40,450 nt of DNA from Alexandriicola marinus (GTDB taxonomy: Bacteria > Pseudomonadota > Alphaproteobacteria > Rhodobacterales > Rhodobacteraceae): the NCBI RefSeq assembly GCF_004000435.1, contig NZ_RBVZ01000015.1, positions 1 to 40,450 of the forward strand, given 5' to 3'. The notes below the pieces were generated by a model. It made no database searches. It was not told where the DNA came from and saw only the letters and a list, made by a program, of their open reading frames with translations. Both the position numbers and the translations under genes were made by a program. Every line of letters starts with the position of its first letter. The stretch's first letter is position 1. Below, in pieces: positions 8,703-17,376 of this stretch.

Positions 8703-9194
8703 GTGAACGTCGATTGCCTGATCGAAGAGCAGCTTTGGTCCGCCGCCGGGATCGAAACGATCGCCGCGACCGCGGCCGATGCTGTCGCGGCACATCTGAA
8801 CCTTCGGCAAAGCGGGCTCGAGATCAGTCTTCTGGCCTGCAATGACGCCCGGATCGCCGATCTGAACAGCGACTTTCGCGGCAAGGCGGTGCCGACCAAC
8901 GTCCTGTCATGGCCGTCCGAGGATCGCAGTGCCGAGGTGGCCGGCGCGCAGCCCCACGCCCCCGTCGATCCCGAGCTGGGCGATATCGCCATCGCCTACC
9001 AGACCTGCCTGCGCGAGGCCGATGCGGGGGGGCGGACGCTGACGGATCATGCGACCCATCTTGTCGTTCACGGCATTCTGCATCTTCTGGGCTATGACCA
9101 CGAACGTGACGCCGATGCGACCCTCATGGAGGGAATCGAAACGGAGATACTTGGAAAATTGGGGATTGAGGACCCATATGCGATTATTGTGTGA
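8703..9194 (+). CDS. ybeY: Endoribonuclease YbeY (16S rRNA maturation)
   Basis: YbeY is a single-strand-specific metallo-endoribonuclease needed for 16S rRNA 3'-end maturation and ribosome quality control. The 163-residue protein carries the diagnostic zinc site H-GILH-LLGYD-H with His123, His127 and His133. It uses a GTG start at 8703, just after phoH. The segment around residues 73–92 before ELGDIAIAY is a slightly extended linker common in alphaproteobacterial members. It lies between phoH and corC in the standard order. Confidence 0.95.
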   Translation: MNVDCLIEEQLWSAAGIETIAATAADAVAAHLNLRQSGLEISLLACNDARIADLNSDFRGKAVPTNVLSWPSEDRSAEVAGAQPHAPVDPELGDIAIAYQTCLREADAGGRTLTDHATHLVVHGILHLLGYDHERDADATLMEGIETEILGKLGIEDPYAIIV

Positions 9195-9227
9195 TTCGCG
9201 GCCACGTGACCGCGACGGATGGAGCAA

Positions 9228-10142
9228 ATGAACGACACCAGTAGTGGGCCGCGCACGGCCGAGACGCCACGCGGCAACGACCCCGACGAGGGCGAGTCTA
9301 GAAGTCAGAATTGGGGCCTTTTCGGCCGTGCGATCGGCGTAATCTCCGGGACACAACCCTATTCGGCAAAACCCGACACCTCCCTGACATCATCAGACAC
9401 GACCCGGCCCGGGCTTCTGAACCTGCGTAGGATGCGTGTGGATGACGTGTCGATCCCCAAGGCAGAGATCGTCGCCGTTCCGATCGGGACAACCCAGGAT
9501 GAATTGGTCAAGGTCTTCCGCGAAAGCGGTCTGACACGGATACCTGTCTTCGAGGGAACGCTCGATACCCCGGTCGGCATCGTGAATCTCAAGGATTTCG
9601 CGCTGCGTTTCGGCTTCAACGGCAAGCACGATGATTTCGACCTGCGCAACATCCTGCGGCCGCTCCTTTATGTGCCGCCGTCGATGCCGCTGGGCGTTCT
9701 GCTGCAAAAGATGCAGGCCGAACGCATCCATATGGCGCTCGTGATCGATGAATACGGCGGGACAGACGGCCTTGTCACGATCGAGGATCTCATCGAACAG
9801 GTCGTCGGTGAGATCGAGGATGAACACGACGTCGACGAGGCCACCTCCTTTATCGAGGAACGTCCCGGCTGCTGGTTGGCGCTGGCTAAGACGCCGCTCG
9901 ATGAATTCGAGCCGGCCATCGGTATGAGCCTGACGAACCACGAGGAAATCGACGACGAAGAAGTCGAGACGCTGGGCGGGCTGGCCTTCATGCTTGCGGG
10001 CCATGTGCCCGCCCGCGGCGAGGTGATCCGCCATCCCGATGGACCGGAATTCGAGGTGATCGACGCCGACGCCCGACGCATCAAGCGGCTTCGCGTTCGT
10101 CTCAACCCGGTCAAGGAGATGCCCCAGAAGGCCGCTGAATGA
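9228..10142 (+). CDS. corC: Hemolysin/CorC-family protein (CBS pair plus CorC_HlyC domain)
   Basis: This 304-residue cytoplasmic protein has a disordered acidic N-terminus, two CBS domains (roughly 65–185; motifs TRIPVFEGTLDTPVGIVNLKD and HMALVIDEYGGTDGLVTIEDL), then a CorC_HlyC domain (about 205–295). It lacks the DUF21 membrane domain of larger relatives, as is usual for CorC encoded next to lnt. CorC proteins have been linked to Mg2+/Co2+ efflux and tolerance; the biochemical role is uncertain. Two ATGs are possible (9219 and 9228); GGAG at 9221–9224 favours 9228. The stop overlaps the lnt start as ATGA. Confidence 0.9.
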   Translation: MNDTSSGPRTAETPRGNDPDEGESRSQNWGLFGRAIGVISGTQPYSAKPDTSLTSSDTTRPGLLNLRRMRVDDVSIPKAEIVAVPIGTTQDELVKVFRESGLTRIPVFEGTLDTPVGIVNLKDFALRFGFNGKHDDFDLRNILRPLLYVPPSMPLGVLLQKMQAERIHMALVIDEYGGTDGLVTIEDLIEQVVGEIEDEHDVDEATSFIEERPGCWLALAKTPLDEFEPAIGMSLTNHEEIDDEEVETLGGLAFMLAGHVPARGEVIRHPDGPEFEVIDADARRIKRLRVRLNPVKEMPQKAAE

Positions 10143-11641
10143 CGCCAACGACGCGGGTCGCGTCGCGGCTGTCAGCCATGCGGGCGATGCCGCGGGGAGC
10201 GATCTATGCACTGCTGGGGGCATTTGCCGGACTGGGTCAGAGCCCATGGGGCTTTTGGCCATTGATGCTTGTTGCGCTGGGCCTTGCGTTTTCGGTCGCG
10301 CGACACGAGACGCGCTTGCGCGGTGCGATCTGGGCCGGTTGGGCCCTTGGTGCGGGATACTTCGCACTGACGTTGCATTGGATCGTTCAGCCGTTCCTTG
10401 TCGATGTTGCTCGCCATGGCTGGATGGCGCCTTTTGCCTTGGTGTTCATGGCCGTGGGGGCGGGCGCGTTCTGGGCCGCCGCATTTGGACTGGCACACAG
10501 GCTGGCGCGCGGGTCCAGCCTTCTGGCGCTTGTCGCGATGCTGGCGCTGGCCGAACTGGCGCGGGCGTTGATCCTGACGGGATTCCCATGGGCGCTGATC
10601 GGCCATGTCTGGATCGGGACGCCGGTCGCACAATTGTCGGCGATCACGGGCCCGCACGGGCTGACCCTGCTGACGCTGGCGCTGGCCGCGGGTATCGCCG
10701 CTGCCGGACTTCGGTTGTGGCTGGCGCTGCCCGCGCTTGTGCTGGCATCGGGGTGGATCGCCTTTGATCCGGGCCCGCCCATGGGCCTCAGCGAGGATCG
10801 GCCCCTTATCCGGATCGTGCAACCCAACGCCCGGCAGGACCTGAAATGGCAGCCCGGGATGGCAGACGTCTTCTTTGACCGGCTGTTGAACCTCAGCGCC
10901 GGTGATCCGGCGGGCCCTGTTCCCGATGTGACGATCTGGCCGGAAACGGCTGTGCAATGGCTTCTGGAACAAGCCGAAATGCGCCTTGCCCTCGCAGCCG
11001 ACCTGACCGGAAGCCCCGTTGTGACCGGGATTCAACGCCGCGAGGGTCGGCGGTTTTTCAACAGCCTTGTCGTCGTCGACCCCGATGACGGCCTCGTCGA
11101 CCTGTATGACAAATGGCATCTCGTTCCATTCGGGGAATACATGCCCTTTGGCGAGTTGATGGCCCGATTCGGTATCCATGGCCTCGCAGCGAGCGAAGGC
11201 GGCGGCTACACCCCGGGCACCGGTCCGGCGCTTGTCCGGATACCGGGGATCGGCTCCGCGCTGGCACTGATCTGCTATGAGGGCATCTTCGCCGAAGAAG
11301 TGCGCGCCGCGCCAAATCGTCCCGATTTCCTTCTTTTGTTGACGAATGATGCCTGGTTCGGGAATTGGGCCGGGCCGGAACAGCATCTGGCGCAGGCAAG
11401 GCTGAGGGCGATCGAGCAGGGGCTTCCTCTGGTGCGGGCGGCCAATACCGGCATCTCGGCCATGATCGACAGCAAGGGCCGAATCCTTGGTGAAATCGCC
11501 CTGAATACCGAAGGCACACTTGACCTCGTGTTGCCGGAACCGGGACAGCCCACATTTTACTCCAAACTGGGGGACTGGCCCGTGGGCTTGTTGCTGATCT
11601 TCCTGATTGCCGGGGCTTTCTATGCGGCGAGGCGGGATTGA
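10139..11641 (+). CDS. lnt: Apolipoprotein N-acyltransferase Lnt
   Basis: Lnt transfers the third acyl chain from phospholipid to the N-terminal Cys of lipoproteins on the periplasmic face of the inner membrane. The 500-residue protein has several hydrophobic helices in its first ~200 residues, then a nitrilase-type domain with the Glu–Lys–Cys triad region (WPETAV, YDKWHLVPFGEY, ICYEGIF), and a last membrane helix at the C-terminus (VGLLLIFLIAGAFY). It overlaps corC by 4 bases (ATGA), implying translational coupling. The 94-base gap to metK contains the SAM/SAH riboswitch. Confidence 0.96.
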   Translation: MTPTTRVASRLSAMRAMPRGAIYALLGAFAGLGQSPWGFWPLMLVALGLAFSVARHETRLRGAIWAGWALGAGYFALTLHWIVQPFLVDVARHGWMAPFALVFMAVGAGAFWAAAFGLAHRLARGSSLLALVAMLALAELARALILTGFPWALIGHVWIGTPVAQLSAITGPHGLTLLTLALAAGIAAAGLRLWLALPALVLASGWIAFDPGPPMGLSEDRPLIRIVQPNARQDLKWQPGMADVFFDRLLNLSAGDPAGPVPDVTIWPETAVQWLLEQAEMRLALAADLTGSPVVTGIQRREGRRFFNSLVVVDPDDGLVDLYDKWHLVPFGEYMPFGELMARFGIHGLAASEGGGYTPGTGPALVRIPGIGSALALICYEGIFAEEVRAAPNRPDFLLLLTNDAWFGNWAGPEQHLAQARLRAIEQGLPLVRAANTGISAMIDSKGRILGEIALNTEGTLDLVLPEPGQPTFYSKLGDWPVGLLLIFLIAGAFYAARRD

Positions 11642-11683
11642 TGTTGACCCGGTGAGCGGCAGGGCATAGCCCCGTTGCGATCT

Positions 11684-11727
11684 CCGTCACAACGGCTTCC
11701 TGGCGTGGCGGAAAATTTCAGTGGAGC
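11684..11727 (+). ncRNA. SAM/SAH riboswitch in the metK leader
   Basis: The leader matches the SAM/SAH riboswitch. A P1 stem pairs CCGTCAC (11684–11690) with GTGGCGG (11705–11711) in seven pairs including one G·U. The 14-base loop (11691–11704) contains the conserved AACGGCTTCCTGGC. After an A/T-rich linker, GTGGAGC (11721–11727) can pair with the loop's GCTTC to close a pseudoknot. That segment includes GGAG (11723–11726), the metK Shine–Dalgarno sequence, so ligand binding would hide the ribosome-binding site and lower MetK translation when SAM is plentiful. The class is known upstream of metK in Rhodobacterales. The match is from memory of the consensus; no covariance model was run. Confidence 0.88.
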
Positions 11728-11735
11728 GACCCCTC

Positions 11736-12917
11736 ATGTCACGACAAGACTATATTTTCACCTCGGAATCCGTTTCCGAAGGGCACCCCGACAAGGTGTG
11801 CGACCAGATTTCAGACGCCATTCTCGATGCGTTCCTGAGTGAACAGCCAGAGGCCCGCGTGGCCTGCGAAACCTTTGCCACGACGAACCGCGTCGTGATC
11901 GGTGGCGAGGTCGGCCTGTCCGATCAGGACCGGCTCAAGGAATTCATGGGCCATGTCGAGGGAATCACCCGCGACTGCATCCGCGATATCGGCTACGAGC
12001 AGGACAAGTTTCACTGGAAAACCTGCGAGATCACGAACCTTCTTCATGAACAATCGGCACATATCGCACAGGGCGTGAACGCGGCCGACAACAAGGACGA
12101 AGGGGCCGGCGATCAGGGCATCATGTTCGGCTATGCCACGAACGAGACCGATGCGCTCATGCCCGCACCTATCCAGTTCAGCCATGCGATCCTGCGCCGG
12201 CTGGCCGAGGTGCGAAAGAACGGCACCGAGCCGGTTCTGGGCCCTGACGCCAAGTCGCAGCTGTCGGTCATCTACCGTGATGGCAAGCCCGTGGGCGTGA
12301 CCTCGATCGTGCTGTCGACCCAGCACCTTGATGAGGACATGACCTCCGACGACGTCCGCGCCGTGGTCGAGCCCTACATCCGCGAAGTTCTGCCCGAGGG
12401 CTGGATCAGCGCCGACACCGCCTGGCACGTCAATCCGACGGGCAAATTCGTGATCGGCGGGCCGGATGGTGACGCGGGTCTGACGGGCCGCAAGATCATC
12501 GTCGACACCTATGGCGGCGCCGCGCCGCACGGTGGTGGTGCGTTCTCCGGCAAGGATCCGACCAAGGTCGACCGCTCGGCGGCCTATGCCGCGCGCTACC
12601 TTGCCAAGAACGTGGTGGCGGCAGGCCTGGCCGAGCGCTGCACGATCCAGCTCAGCTACGCGATCGGCGTGTCCAAGCCGCTGTCGATCTATGCCGACAC
12701 CCACGGCACCGGCGAGGTCGATCCCGCGGCGATCGAACGCGCGATCGATCAGGCCATGGATCTGACGCCGCGGGGCATCCGCACGCATCTGGGCCTGAAC
12801 AAGCCGATTTACCGGCGCACGGCGGCCTATGGCCATTTCGGGCGCGAGCCCGATGCCGATGGCGGGTTCAGCTGGGAACGGACCGATCTGGCCGAGGCCC
12901 TGAAAAAGGGCCTCTGA
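11736..12917 (+). CDS. metK: S-adenosylmethionine synthase MetK
   Basis: MetK makes SAM from methionine and ATP. The 393-residue protein shows the family signatures: [15 protein letters not shown] with the ATP/metal-binding His and Asp, [12 protein letters not shown] in the first third, and the P-loop-like [16 protein letters not shown]. The ATG at 11736 is chosen because GGAG (11723–11726) is correctly spaced; a GTG at 11721 lies inside the riboswitch and is unlikely. Expression is probably controlled at translation by the SAM/SAH riboswitch, giving feedback by its own product. A perfect hairpin follows the stop. Confidence 0.97.
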   Translation: MSRQDYIFTSESVSEGHPDKVCDQISDAILDAFLSEQPEARVACETFATTNRVVIGGEVGLSDQDRLKEFMGHVEGITRDCIRDIGYEQDKFHWKTCEITNLLHEQSAHIAQGVNAADNKDEGAGDQGIMFGYATNETDALMPAPIQFSHAILRRLAEVRKNGTEPVLGPDAKSQLSVIYRDGKPVGVTSIVLSTQHLDEDMTSDDVRAVVEPYIREVLPEGWISADTAWHVNPTGKFVIGGPDGDAGLTGRKIIVDTYGGAAPHGGGAFSGKDPTKVDRSAAYAARYLAKNVVAAGLAERCTIQLSYAIGVSKPLSIYADTHGTGEVDPAAIERAIDQAMDLTPRGIRTHLGLNKPIYRRTAAYGHFGREPDADGGFSWERTDLAEALKKGL

Positions 12918-12938
12918 GCCAGCAGACCGCGACAAAGC

Positions 12939-12969
12939 CGGGCCCGCCGCTTGCAACGCGGCGGGCCCG
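12939..12969 (+). terminator. Strong hairpin after metK
   Basis: A perfect 12-bp inverted repeat, CGGGCCCGCCGC (12939–12950) with GCGGCGGGCCCG (12958–12969), has a 7-base loop. There is no T-run, and the trmB ATG follows 17 bases later, so it may attenuate or protect transcript ends instead of terminating fully. Confidence 0.55.
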
Positions 12970-12986
12970 TGGCTATTCGGCGCGGC

Positions 12987-13700
12987 ATGACTGACCGCAC
13001 CCACAAATCCGGCGCGCCTTGGCGCAATTTCCATGGCCGTATCCACGGCAAGACGCTCAACCGTCGCCAGCAGGACATGCTGGAGACGGATCTGGGGCAT
13101 TTCTCGCCCGGGCCTGTCAGTTGGGAAGAGAACCCCGATCGCACGCCGCTCGATCTTGCGGGCCTCTTTCCCGGCAAGGATGAAATCTGGCTTGAAATCG
13201 GTTTCGGCGGCGGCGAGCACATGGTCGCGATGGCCGCCCGGTATCCGGGGATCGGTCTGATCGGGGCGGAACCCTACGTCAACGGCGTGGCGCAGCTTCT
13301 GGGCAAGATCCGCGAGGCGGAGGTGCAGAACCTCGCGATCCATGCGGGAGATGTCCGTGATCTTTTCGACGTGATCCCCGATGGCAGCATCGCGAAAGCC
13401 TTTCTCAATTATCCCGACCCATGGCCCAAGGCGCGCCATCACAAGCGCCGCTTCGTGACGCCGCAATATCTTGAACCGCTGATGCGGGTTCTTGCGCCGG
13501 GCGCGGAATTTCGGGTGGCCACCGATATCGAGGATTACGTGCGCCAGACGATCGAGGAAGTGCCCGCCGCGGGATTTGCACGCGTCGACCACCCGATGGA
13601 CGAGGCCTGGTCCGACTGGCCCTCGACCCGGTATGAGCAAAAGGCCCTTCGCGAAGGGCGGCCGCCGCATTACCTGACCTGGCAAAAGCCTGTCGACTGA
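12987..13700 (+). CDS. trmB: tRNA (guanine-N7-)-methyltransferase TrmB
   Basis: TrmB methylates N7 of G46 in tRNA using SAM. The 237-residue protein has the Rossmann SAM-binding motif (LEIGFGGGEHM), the acidic loop after the second strand (IGAEPYVNG), and the family's catalytic signature FLNYPDPWPKARHHKRR. I chose ATG 12987 (MTDRTHKSGAPW); an upstream TTG at 12951 falls inside the metK hairpin. It lies directly downstream of metK, so a SAM consumer follows the SAM producer, although the hairpin between them may limit read-through. Confidence 0.95.
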   Translation: MTDRTHKSGAPWRNFHGRIHGKTLNRRQQDMLETDLGHFSPGPVSWEENPDRTPLDLAGLFPGKDEIWLEIGFGGGEHMVAMAARYPGIGLIGAEPYVNGVAQLLGKIREAEVQNLAIHAGDVRDLFDVIPDGSIAKAFLNYPDPWPKARHHKRRFVTPQYLEPLMRVLAPGAEFRVATDIEDYVRQTIEEVPAAGFARVDHPMDEAWSDWPSTRYEQKALREGRPPHYLTWQKPVD

Positions 13701-13790
13701 CGCAATTTGCCGGCCGAACCGCACAGGAGCGTGGACCCTCCCCCGGTGCTCGTCTAGAACGCGCTGCAAAAGCACCTAACGAGGTAGGAC

Positions 13791-15143
13791 ATGTCTTCGC
13801 ACGGCGATCCGATTCCGATGACTTCGCGCAAGACGCGCAACCTGCGTGGCACGGCACATGTGCCCGGTGACAAGTCCATCTCGCACCGGTCCCTGATCCT
13901 TGGCGCGCTCAGCGTCGGCGAGACGACGATCGACGGCTTGCTCGAAGGGCAGGACGTGCTGGACACCGCGTCGGCGATGCGGGCTTTCGGGGCCGAGGTC
14001 ACCGATCACGGCGGTGGACGTTGGTCCGTTCACGGCGTGGGTGTGGGCGGATTTGCCGAACCCGATCAGGTGATCGATTGCGGAAACTCCGGCACGGGCG
14101 TCCGGCTGATCATGGGGGCGATGGCGACGTCGCCCATCACGGCGACATTCACGGGCGACGCCTCTCTCAACAGCCGCCCCATGGGCCGGGTGACAGACCC
14201 CCTCGCACTGTTCGGCGCGCAATCTTACGGGCGCGAGGGTGGCCGTCTGCCGCTGACGATCGTGGGGGCGGCCGATCCGGTGCCCGTGCGCTACGAGGTG
14301 CCGGTTCCCTCGGCGCAGGTGAAATCGGCCGTGCTTCTGGCCGGGCTCAACGCGCCGGGTCAGACCGTCGTCATCGAGAAAGAGGCGACGCGCGACCATA
14401 CCGAACGGATGCTGGCTGGCTTCGGTGCGGAATTGTCGGTCACCGAAGAGGATGGCAAGCGCGTCATAACACTGACCGGGCAGCCGGAATTGCAGCCGCA
14501 GTCGATCATCGTTCCGCGGGATCCGTCCTCGGCGGCGTTTCCGGTCTGTGCGGCGCTGATCGTCGAAGGGTCGGACGTACTGGTCCCGAATATCGGGCTC
14601 AATCCGACGCGGGCGGGCCTGTTCTATACGCTTCAGGACATGGGTGCAGACCTCGTGTTCGAGAACCCGAGGGAAGAGGGCGGCGAACCCGTGGCCGACC
14701 TGCGTGCCCGGTTCTCGCCCGACATGAAGGGCATCGAGGTCCCGCCAGACCGCGCGGCAAGCATGATCGACGAATATCCCGTCCTGTCGGTCGTTGCGGC
14801 CTTTGCCGAGGGCAAGACCCATATGCCCGGCGTGAAGGAGCTGCGCGTCAAGGAAAGCGACCGGATCGATGCCATGGCGCAAGGCCTGCGCGCGGCAGGA
14901 CTGACGGTTGATGAGGGCGAGGATTGGTGGACGGTCCACGGGTTGGGTCATGGCAAGGTGCCCGGTGGCGCCACGGTGGAAAGCAGGCTCGATCACCGCA
15001 TCGCGATGTCGTTCCTCGTGTTGGGCATGGCGAGTGAACAGCCGGTGAAGGTCGACGATGCCGGTCCCATTGCAACATCGTTCCCGATCTTCGAGAGGCT
15101 GATGGCCGATCTTGGGGCGCGGATCGAACGGGCCAACGGATGA
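13791..15143 (+). CDS. aroA: 3-phosphoshikimate 1-carboxyvinyltransferase AroA (EPSP synthase)
   Basis: AroA joins phosphoenolpyruvate to shikimate-3-phosphate, the sixth step of the shikimate pathway. The 450-residue protein contains the substrate-binding segments [40 protein letters not shown], and near the C-terminus [28 protein letters not shown] and [15 protein letters not shown]. Its NSGTG-A/V stretch and overall look resemble the class II enzymes of alphaproteobacteria. AGGTAGGA precedes the ATG. It overlaps the following GFA gene by ATGA and begins a coupled four-gene set. Confidence 0.97.
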   Translation: MSSHGDPIPMTSRKTRNLRGTAHVPGDKSISHRSLILGALSVGETTIDGLLEGQDVLDTASAMRAFGAEVTDHGGGRWSVHGVGVGGFAEPDQVIDCGNSGTGVRLIMGAMATSPITATFTGDASLNSRPMGRVTDPLALFGAQSYGREGGRLPLTIVGAADPVPVRYEVPVPSAQVKSAVLLAGLNAPGQTVVIEKEATRDHTERMLAGFGAELSVTEEDGKRVITLTGQPELQPQSIIVPRDPSSAAFPVCAALIVEGSDVLVPNIGLNPTRAGLFYTLQDMGADLVFENPREEGGEPVADLRARFSPDMKGIEVPPDRAASMIDEYPVLSVVAAFAEGKTHMPGVKELRVKESDRIDAMAQGLRAAGLTVDEGEDWWTVHGLGHGKVPGGATVESRLDHRIAMSFLVLGMASEQPVKVDDAGPIATSFPIFERLMADLGARIERANG

Positions 15144-15538
15144 CGGCACGGGGAAGCTGCCTTTGTGGATCGGTCACCTTTGAAATCGCGGGTGCTCTTG
15201 GCCCCGTGGTTGCCTGCCATTGTGGCCAATGCCGCAAGATGAGCGGTCACTACGTGGCCGCAACCGTGATCGACGGTGCCGACATCACGGTGAGCGGTGC
15301 GATCAGCTGGTATCAATCCAGCGACCTTGCGCGCCGTGGATTTTGCGGCACTTGCGGATCGACCCTGTTCTGGGATGGTCCGGGCCCCGAACTGGCCGTC
15401 ATGGCCGGCAGCCTCGATGGTGATCCCGGGGTCGGCATGGCGGGCCATATCTTCTGCGCCGACAAGGGGGCGTATTACGACATCACCGATGGCTTGCCGC
15501 AGGCGGCCGACGGACATCTGTGCGAGGGTCGGGCATGA
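15140..15538 (+). CDS. GFA/CENP-V domain zinc protein
   Basis: This 132-residue protein is a single GFA (glutathione-dependent formaldehyde-activating enzyme/CENP-V) domain. The zinc ligands are in place: SCLCGSV (Cys7, Cys9), ACHCGQCRK (Cys26, Cys28, Cys31) and FCGTCGS (Cys69, Cys72). Family members bind zinc and sometimes glutathione, but the substrate is usually unknown; the assignment as a formaldehyde enzyme is not justified here. Its start overlaps the aroA stop (ATGA) and its stop overlaps the cmk start in the same way. I see no metabolic link to either neighbour. Confidence 0.88.
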   Translation: MTARGSCLCGSVTFEIAGALGPVVACHCGQCRKMSGHYVAATVIDGADITVSGAISWYQSSDLARRGFCGTCGSTLFWDGPGPELAVMAGSLDGDPGVGMAGHIFCADKGAYYDITDGLPQAADGHLCEGRA

Positions 15539-16149
15539 GCTTTACAGTGGCCATCGACGGGCCCGCCGCGGCGGGCAAGGGCACGATATCCAAGGCGGTC
15601 GCGGCGCATTTCGGCTTTGCCCATCTGGATACCGGTCTGCTCTACCGTGCCGTGGGCGCCCGGGTCAGGGACGGGGCCGAGCCGATTGCCGCCGCAAAGG
15701 CTCTAAGGGCCGAAGACCTCGAGGCTGGCGATCTGCGCACGCAGGCCGTGGCCGATCAGGCTAGCCGTGTCGCGGTCATCCCCGAGGTCCGTGCCGCGCT
15801 TGTCGATTTTCAGCGCAGCTTTGCCCGGCGCGCCGGCGGCGCGGTTCTGGATGGCCGGGATATCGGAACGGTGATCTGCCCCGAGGCCGAAGCCAAGCTG
15901 TTCGTGACAGCCAGCGCCGAATGCCGTGCCGAGCGTCGTCACAGGGAGCTGACCGAACGTGGAGAGATCCAAAGCTATGACGACGTGCTGGCCGCTGTCC
16001 GGGACCGGGACCAGCGGGATCGCGACCGGGCGACCGCGCCGCTTCTTCCGGCGAGCGACGCGGTGCAGCTGGATACCAGCGACCTGTCGATTGACGAAGC
16101 CGTCGCCCGCGCCATCGAGATCGTCGCCCGGCGTCGCGGACCGGAATGA
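15535..16149 (+). CDS. cmk: Cytidylate kinase
   Basis: This enzyme phosphorylates CMP and dCMP. The 204-residue protein starts [17 protein letters not shown] with a P-loop, followed by [10 protein letters not shown] (CMP site), [22 protein letters not shown], and the Arg-rich lid region with [19 protein letters not shown]. The ATG at 15535 overlaps the preceding stop (ATGA). In many alphaproteobacteria cmk is directly followed by rpsA; here about 4.5 kb separates them. The next gene again overlaps by ATGA. Confidence 0.96.
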   Translation: MSFTVAIDGPAAAGKGTISKAVAAHFGFAHLDTGLLYRAVGARVRDGAEPIAAAKALRAEDLEAGDLRTQAVADQASRVAVIPEVRAALVDFQRSFARRAGGAVLDGRDIGTVICPEAEAKLFVTASAECRAERRHRELTERGEIQSYDDVLAAVRDRDQRDRDRATAPLLPASDAVQLDTSDLSIDEAVARAIEIVARRRGPE

Positions 16150-16775
16150 CCGGGCGCGCGGTCGACCTTGCCTCATGGCCTCGTGCCGAAGCATTCCAGC
16201 TGTTTCGGAAATATGACCGGCCGCATTATGCCATAACCGTCCGGATCGACGTGACCCGTCTGATGACCGAACGCAAGGCGGCGGGCGTGTCGCCCTATCG
16301 CGCCGCCCTTTACGCGATCGGGGCAGGCGTGGATGCGGTGCCGGAATTGCGGATGCGGTTCCGGGGTGAGCGGGTCACTTTGTATGATCGGGTCGAGATG
16401 TCGATGTCCGTGCCCCGGCCTGACGGCAGTTTCGGATATGGCTATCTGCCATTTCAGCCGGGCTTCGCGGCATTCGATCAGCTTGCGCAGGACAGGATCG
16501 CCGTGGCGCGCGATGCGACCGATATGGGCGCGAATGCGGGCGAGCGGGATGACCTCGTCTATCTCTCGTGCTTGCCGTGGCTCGATTACACATCGCTCAA
16601 CAATGCGCTGCCCGGACCCGAGGACTGCATTCCGCGCATCTCATGGGGCAAGATGGTTGCAGAGGGCGATACCTGGTCCATGCCGATGACGATCGAAGTG
16701 CATCACGCGCTGGTCGATGGGGCGCATGTCGGCGCCTTCTTCGATACCGTGGCAGAGACCTTCACCACACTTTGA
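16146..16775 (+). CDS. Chloramphenicol acetyltransferase-like acyltransferase
   Basis: This 209-residue protein belongs to the type A chloramphenicol O-acetyltransferase (CAT) fold family. The catalytic motif is preserved as HHALVDG (His186/187 and Asp191), and DYTSLN in the middle plus the [17 protein letters not shown] strand fit the CAT trimer fold. Chromosomal CAT homologues often act on other acceptors, so resistance cannot be inferred from sequence alone. It overlaps cmk by 4 bases (ATGA) and so is probably made from the aroA–cmk transcript, an unusual place for a resistance gene. Confidence 0.82.
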   Translation: MTGRAVDLASWPRAEAFQLFRKYDRPHYAITVRIDVTRLMTERKAAGVSPYRAALYAIGAGVDAVPELRMRFRGERVTLYDRVEMSMSVPRPDGSFGYGYLPFQPGFAAFDQLAQDRIAVARDATDMGANAGERDDLVYLSCLPWLDYTSLNNALPGPEDCIPRISWGKMVAEGDTWSMPMTIEVHHALVDGAHVGAFFDTVAETFTTL

Positions 16776-16854
16776 TGGTCGCTCCCGAAGACGTGCTTTC
16801 CCGATGACGGGGTGTTCGGTCTAGGCTGACCCCAGCCCCGAGCAGGAGAGCCCC

Positions 16855-17373
16855 ATGATCCGACGTCTTGCCGCCGCCCTGATCCTGACCGCGCTGCCCG
16901 CCTTCGCGCAGGAGGCCGAGCCGCCGATGACGGCAGAGCGGTTGATCCGGATCGCGATCGCCCTTGATCCGGAGGCGCGGGTGGCGGGGCCGGGACTCGA
17001 AATGACGATTTCCGATGTGCCGATCCTGATCGTGATGGACCCGGGTGCCAACAGGATGCGGGCGATGGTGCCCATCGCCTCGGCCGACGGGTTGGACGCG
17101 GACGATCTTTTGCGGATGATGCAGGCGAATTTCGACAGCGCGCTTGATGCGCGTTATGCCGTGGCCAATGGCCGGGTCTGGGGTGTCTTCCTCCATCCGC
17201 TGGCCGAGTTGGAACGCGATCAGCTGATTTCGGGTCTGGCGCAGGTGGTCAGCGTGGCCCAGACATATGGCACCTTCTATTCCAGCGGCGCCGCCCAATT
17301 CGGGAGCGGCGACAGCGCGCGAATGCATCGAGAGCTGCTTGAGGACCTGCTCGACAGGGGTGAGGCGCTCTGA
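16855..17373 (+). CDS. Secreted hypothetical protein
   Basis: I do not recognise this 172-residue protein. It has a clear signal peptide (MIRRLAAALILTALPAFAQ, cleavage near residue 19), then an alpha/beta region of about 150 residues with strands such as LEMTISDVPILIVMDPG and RVWGVFLHPL, and a helical C-terminus. The pattern of a helix followed by antiparallel strands recalls the YbjN/type III chaperone-like fold, but this is only an impression. It lies 79 bases after the CAT-like gene and converges with the SGNH gene, leaving 3 bases between the stop codons. AGGAGAG precedes the ATG. Confidence 0.75.
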   Translation: MIRRLAAALILTALPAFAQEAEPPMTAERLIRIAIALDPEARVAGPGLEMTISDVPILIVMDPGANRMRAMVPIASADGLDADDLLRMMQANFDSALDARYAVANGRVWGVFLHPLAELERDQLISGLAQVVSVAQTYGTFYSSGAAQFGSGDSARMHRELLEDLLDRGEAL

Positions 17374-17376
17374 CGC

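Noticed and set aside
11811-13775. 654-residue open frame on the minus strand across metK and trmB
   Set aside because: It lies antisense to two genes with full family signatures; its translation is low in hydrophobic order, rich in Arg/Gly/His, and matches no family. High GC content leaves long antisense frames open.
13776-15149. 457-residue open frame opposite aroA
   Set aside because: Antisense shadow of a gene with complete EPSP-synthase motifs.
16146-16775. Acquired chloramphenicol resistance gene
   Set aside because: No mobile element or composition shift is seen, and the gene is coupled to cmk; chromosomal CAT homologues often have other substrates.
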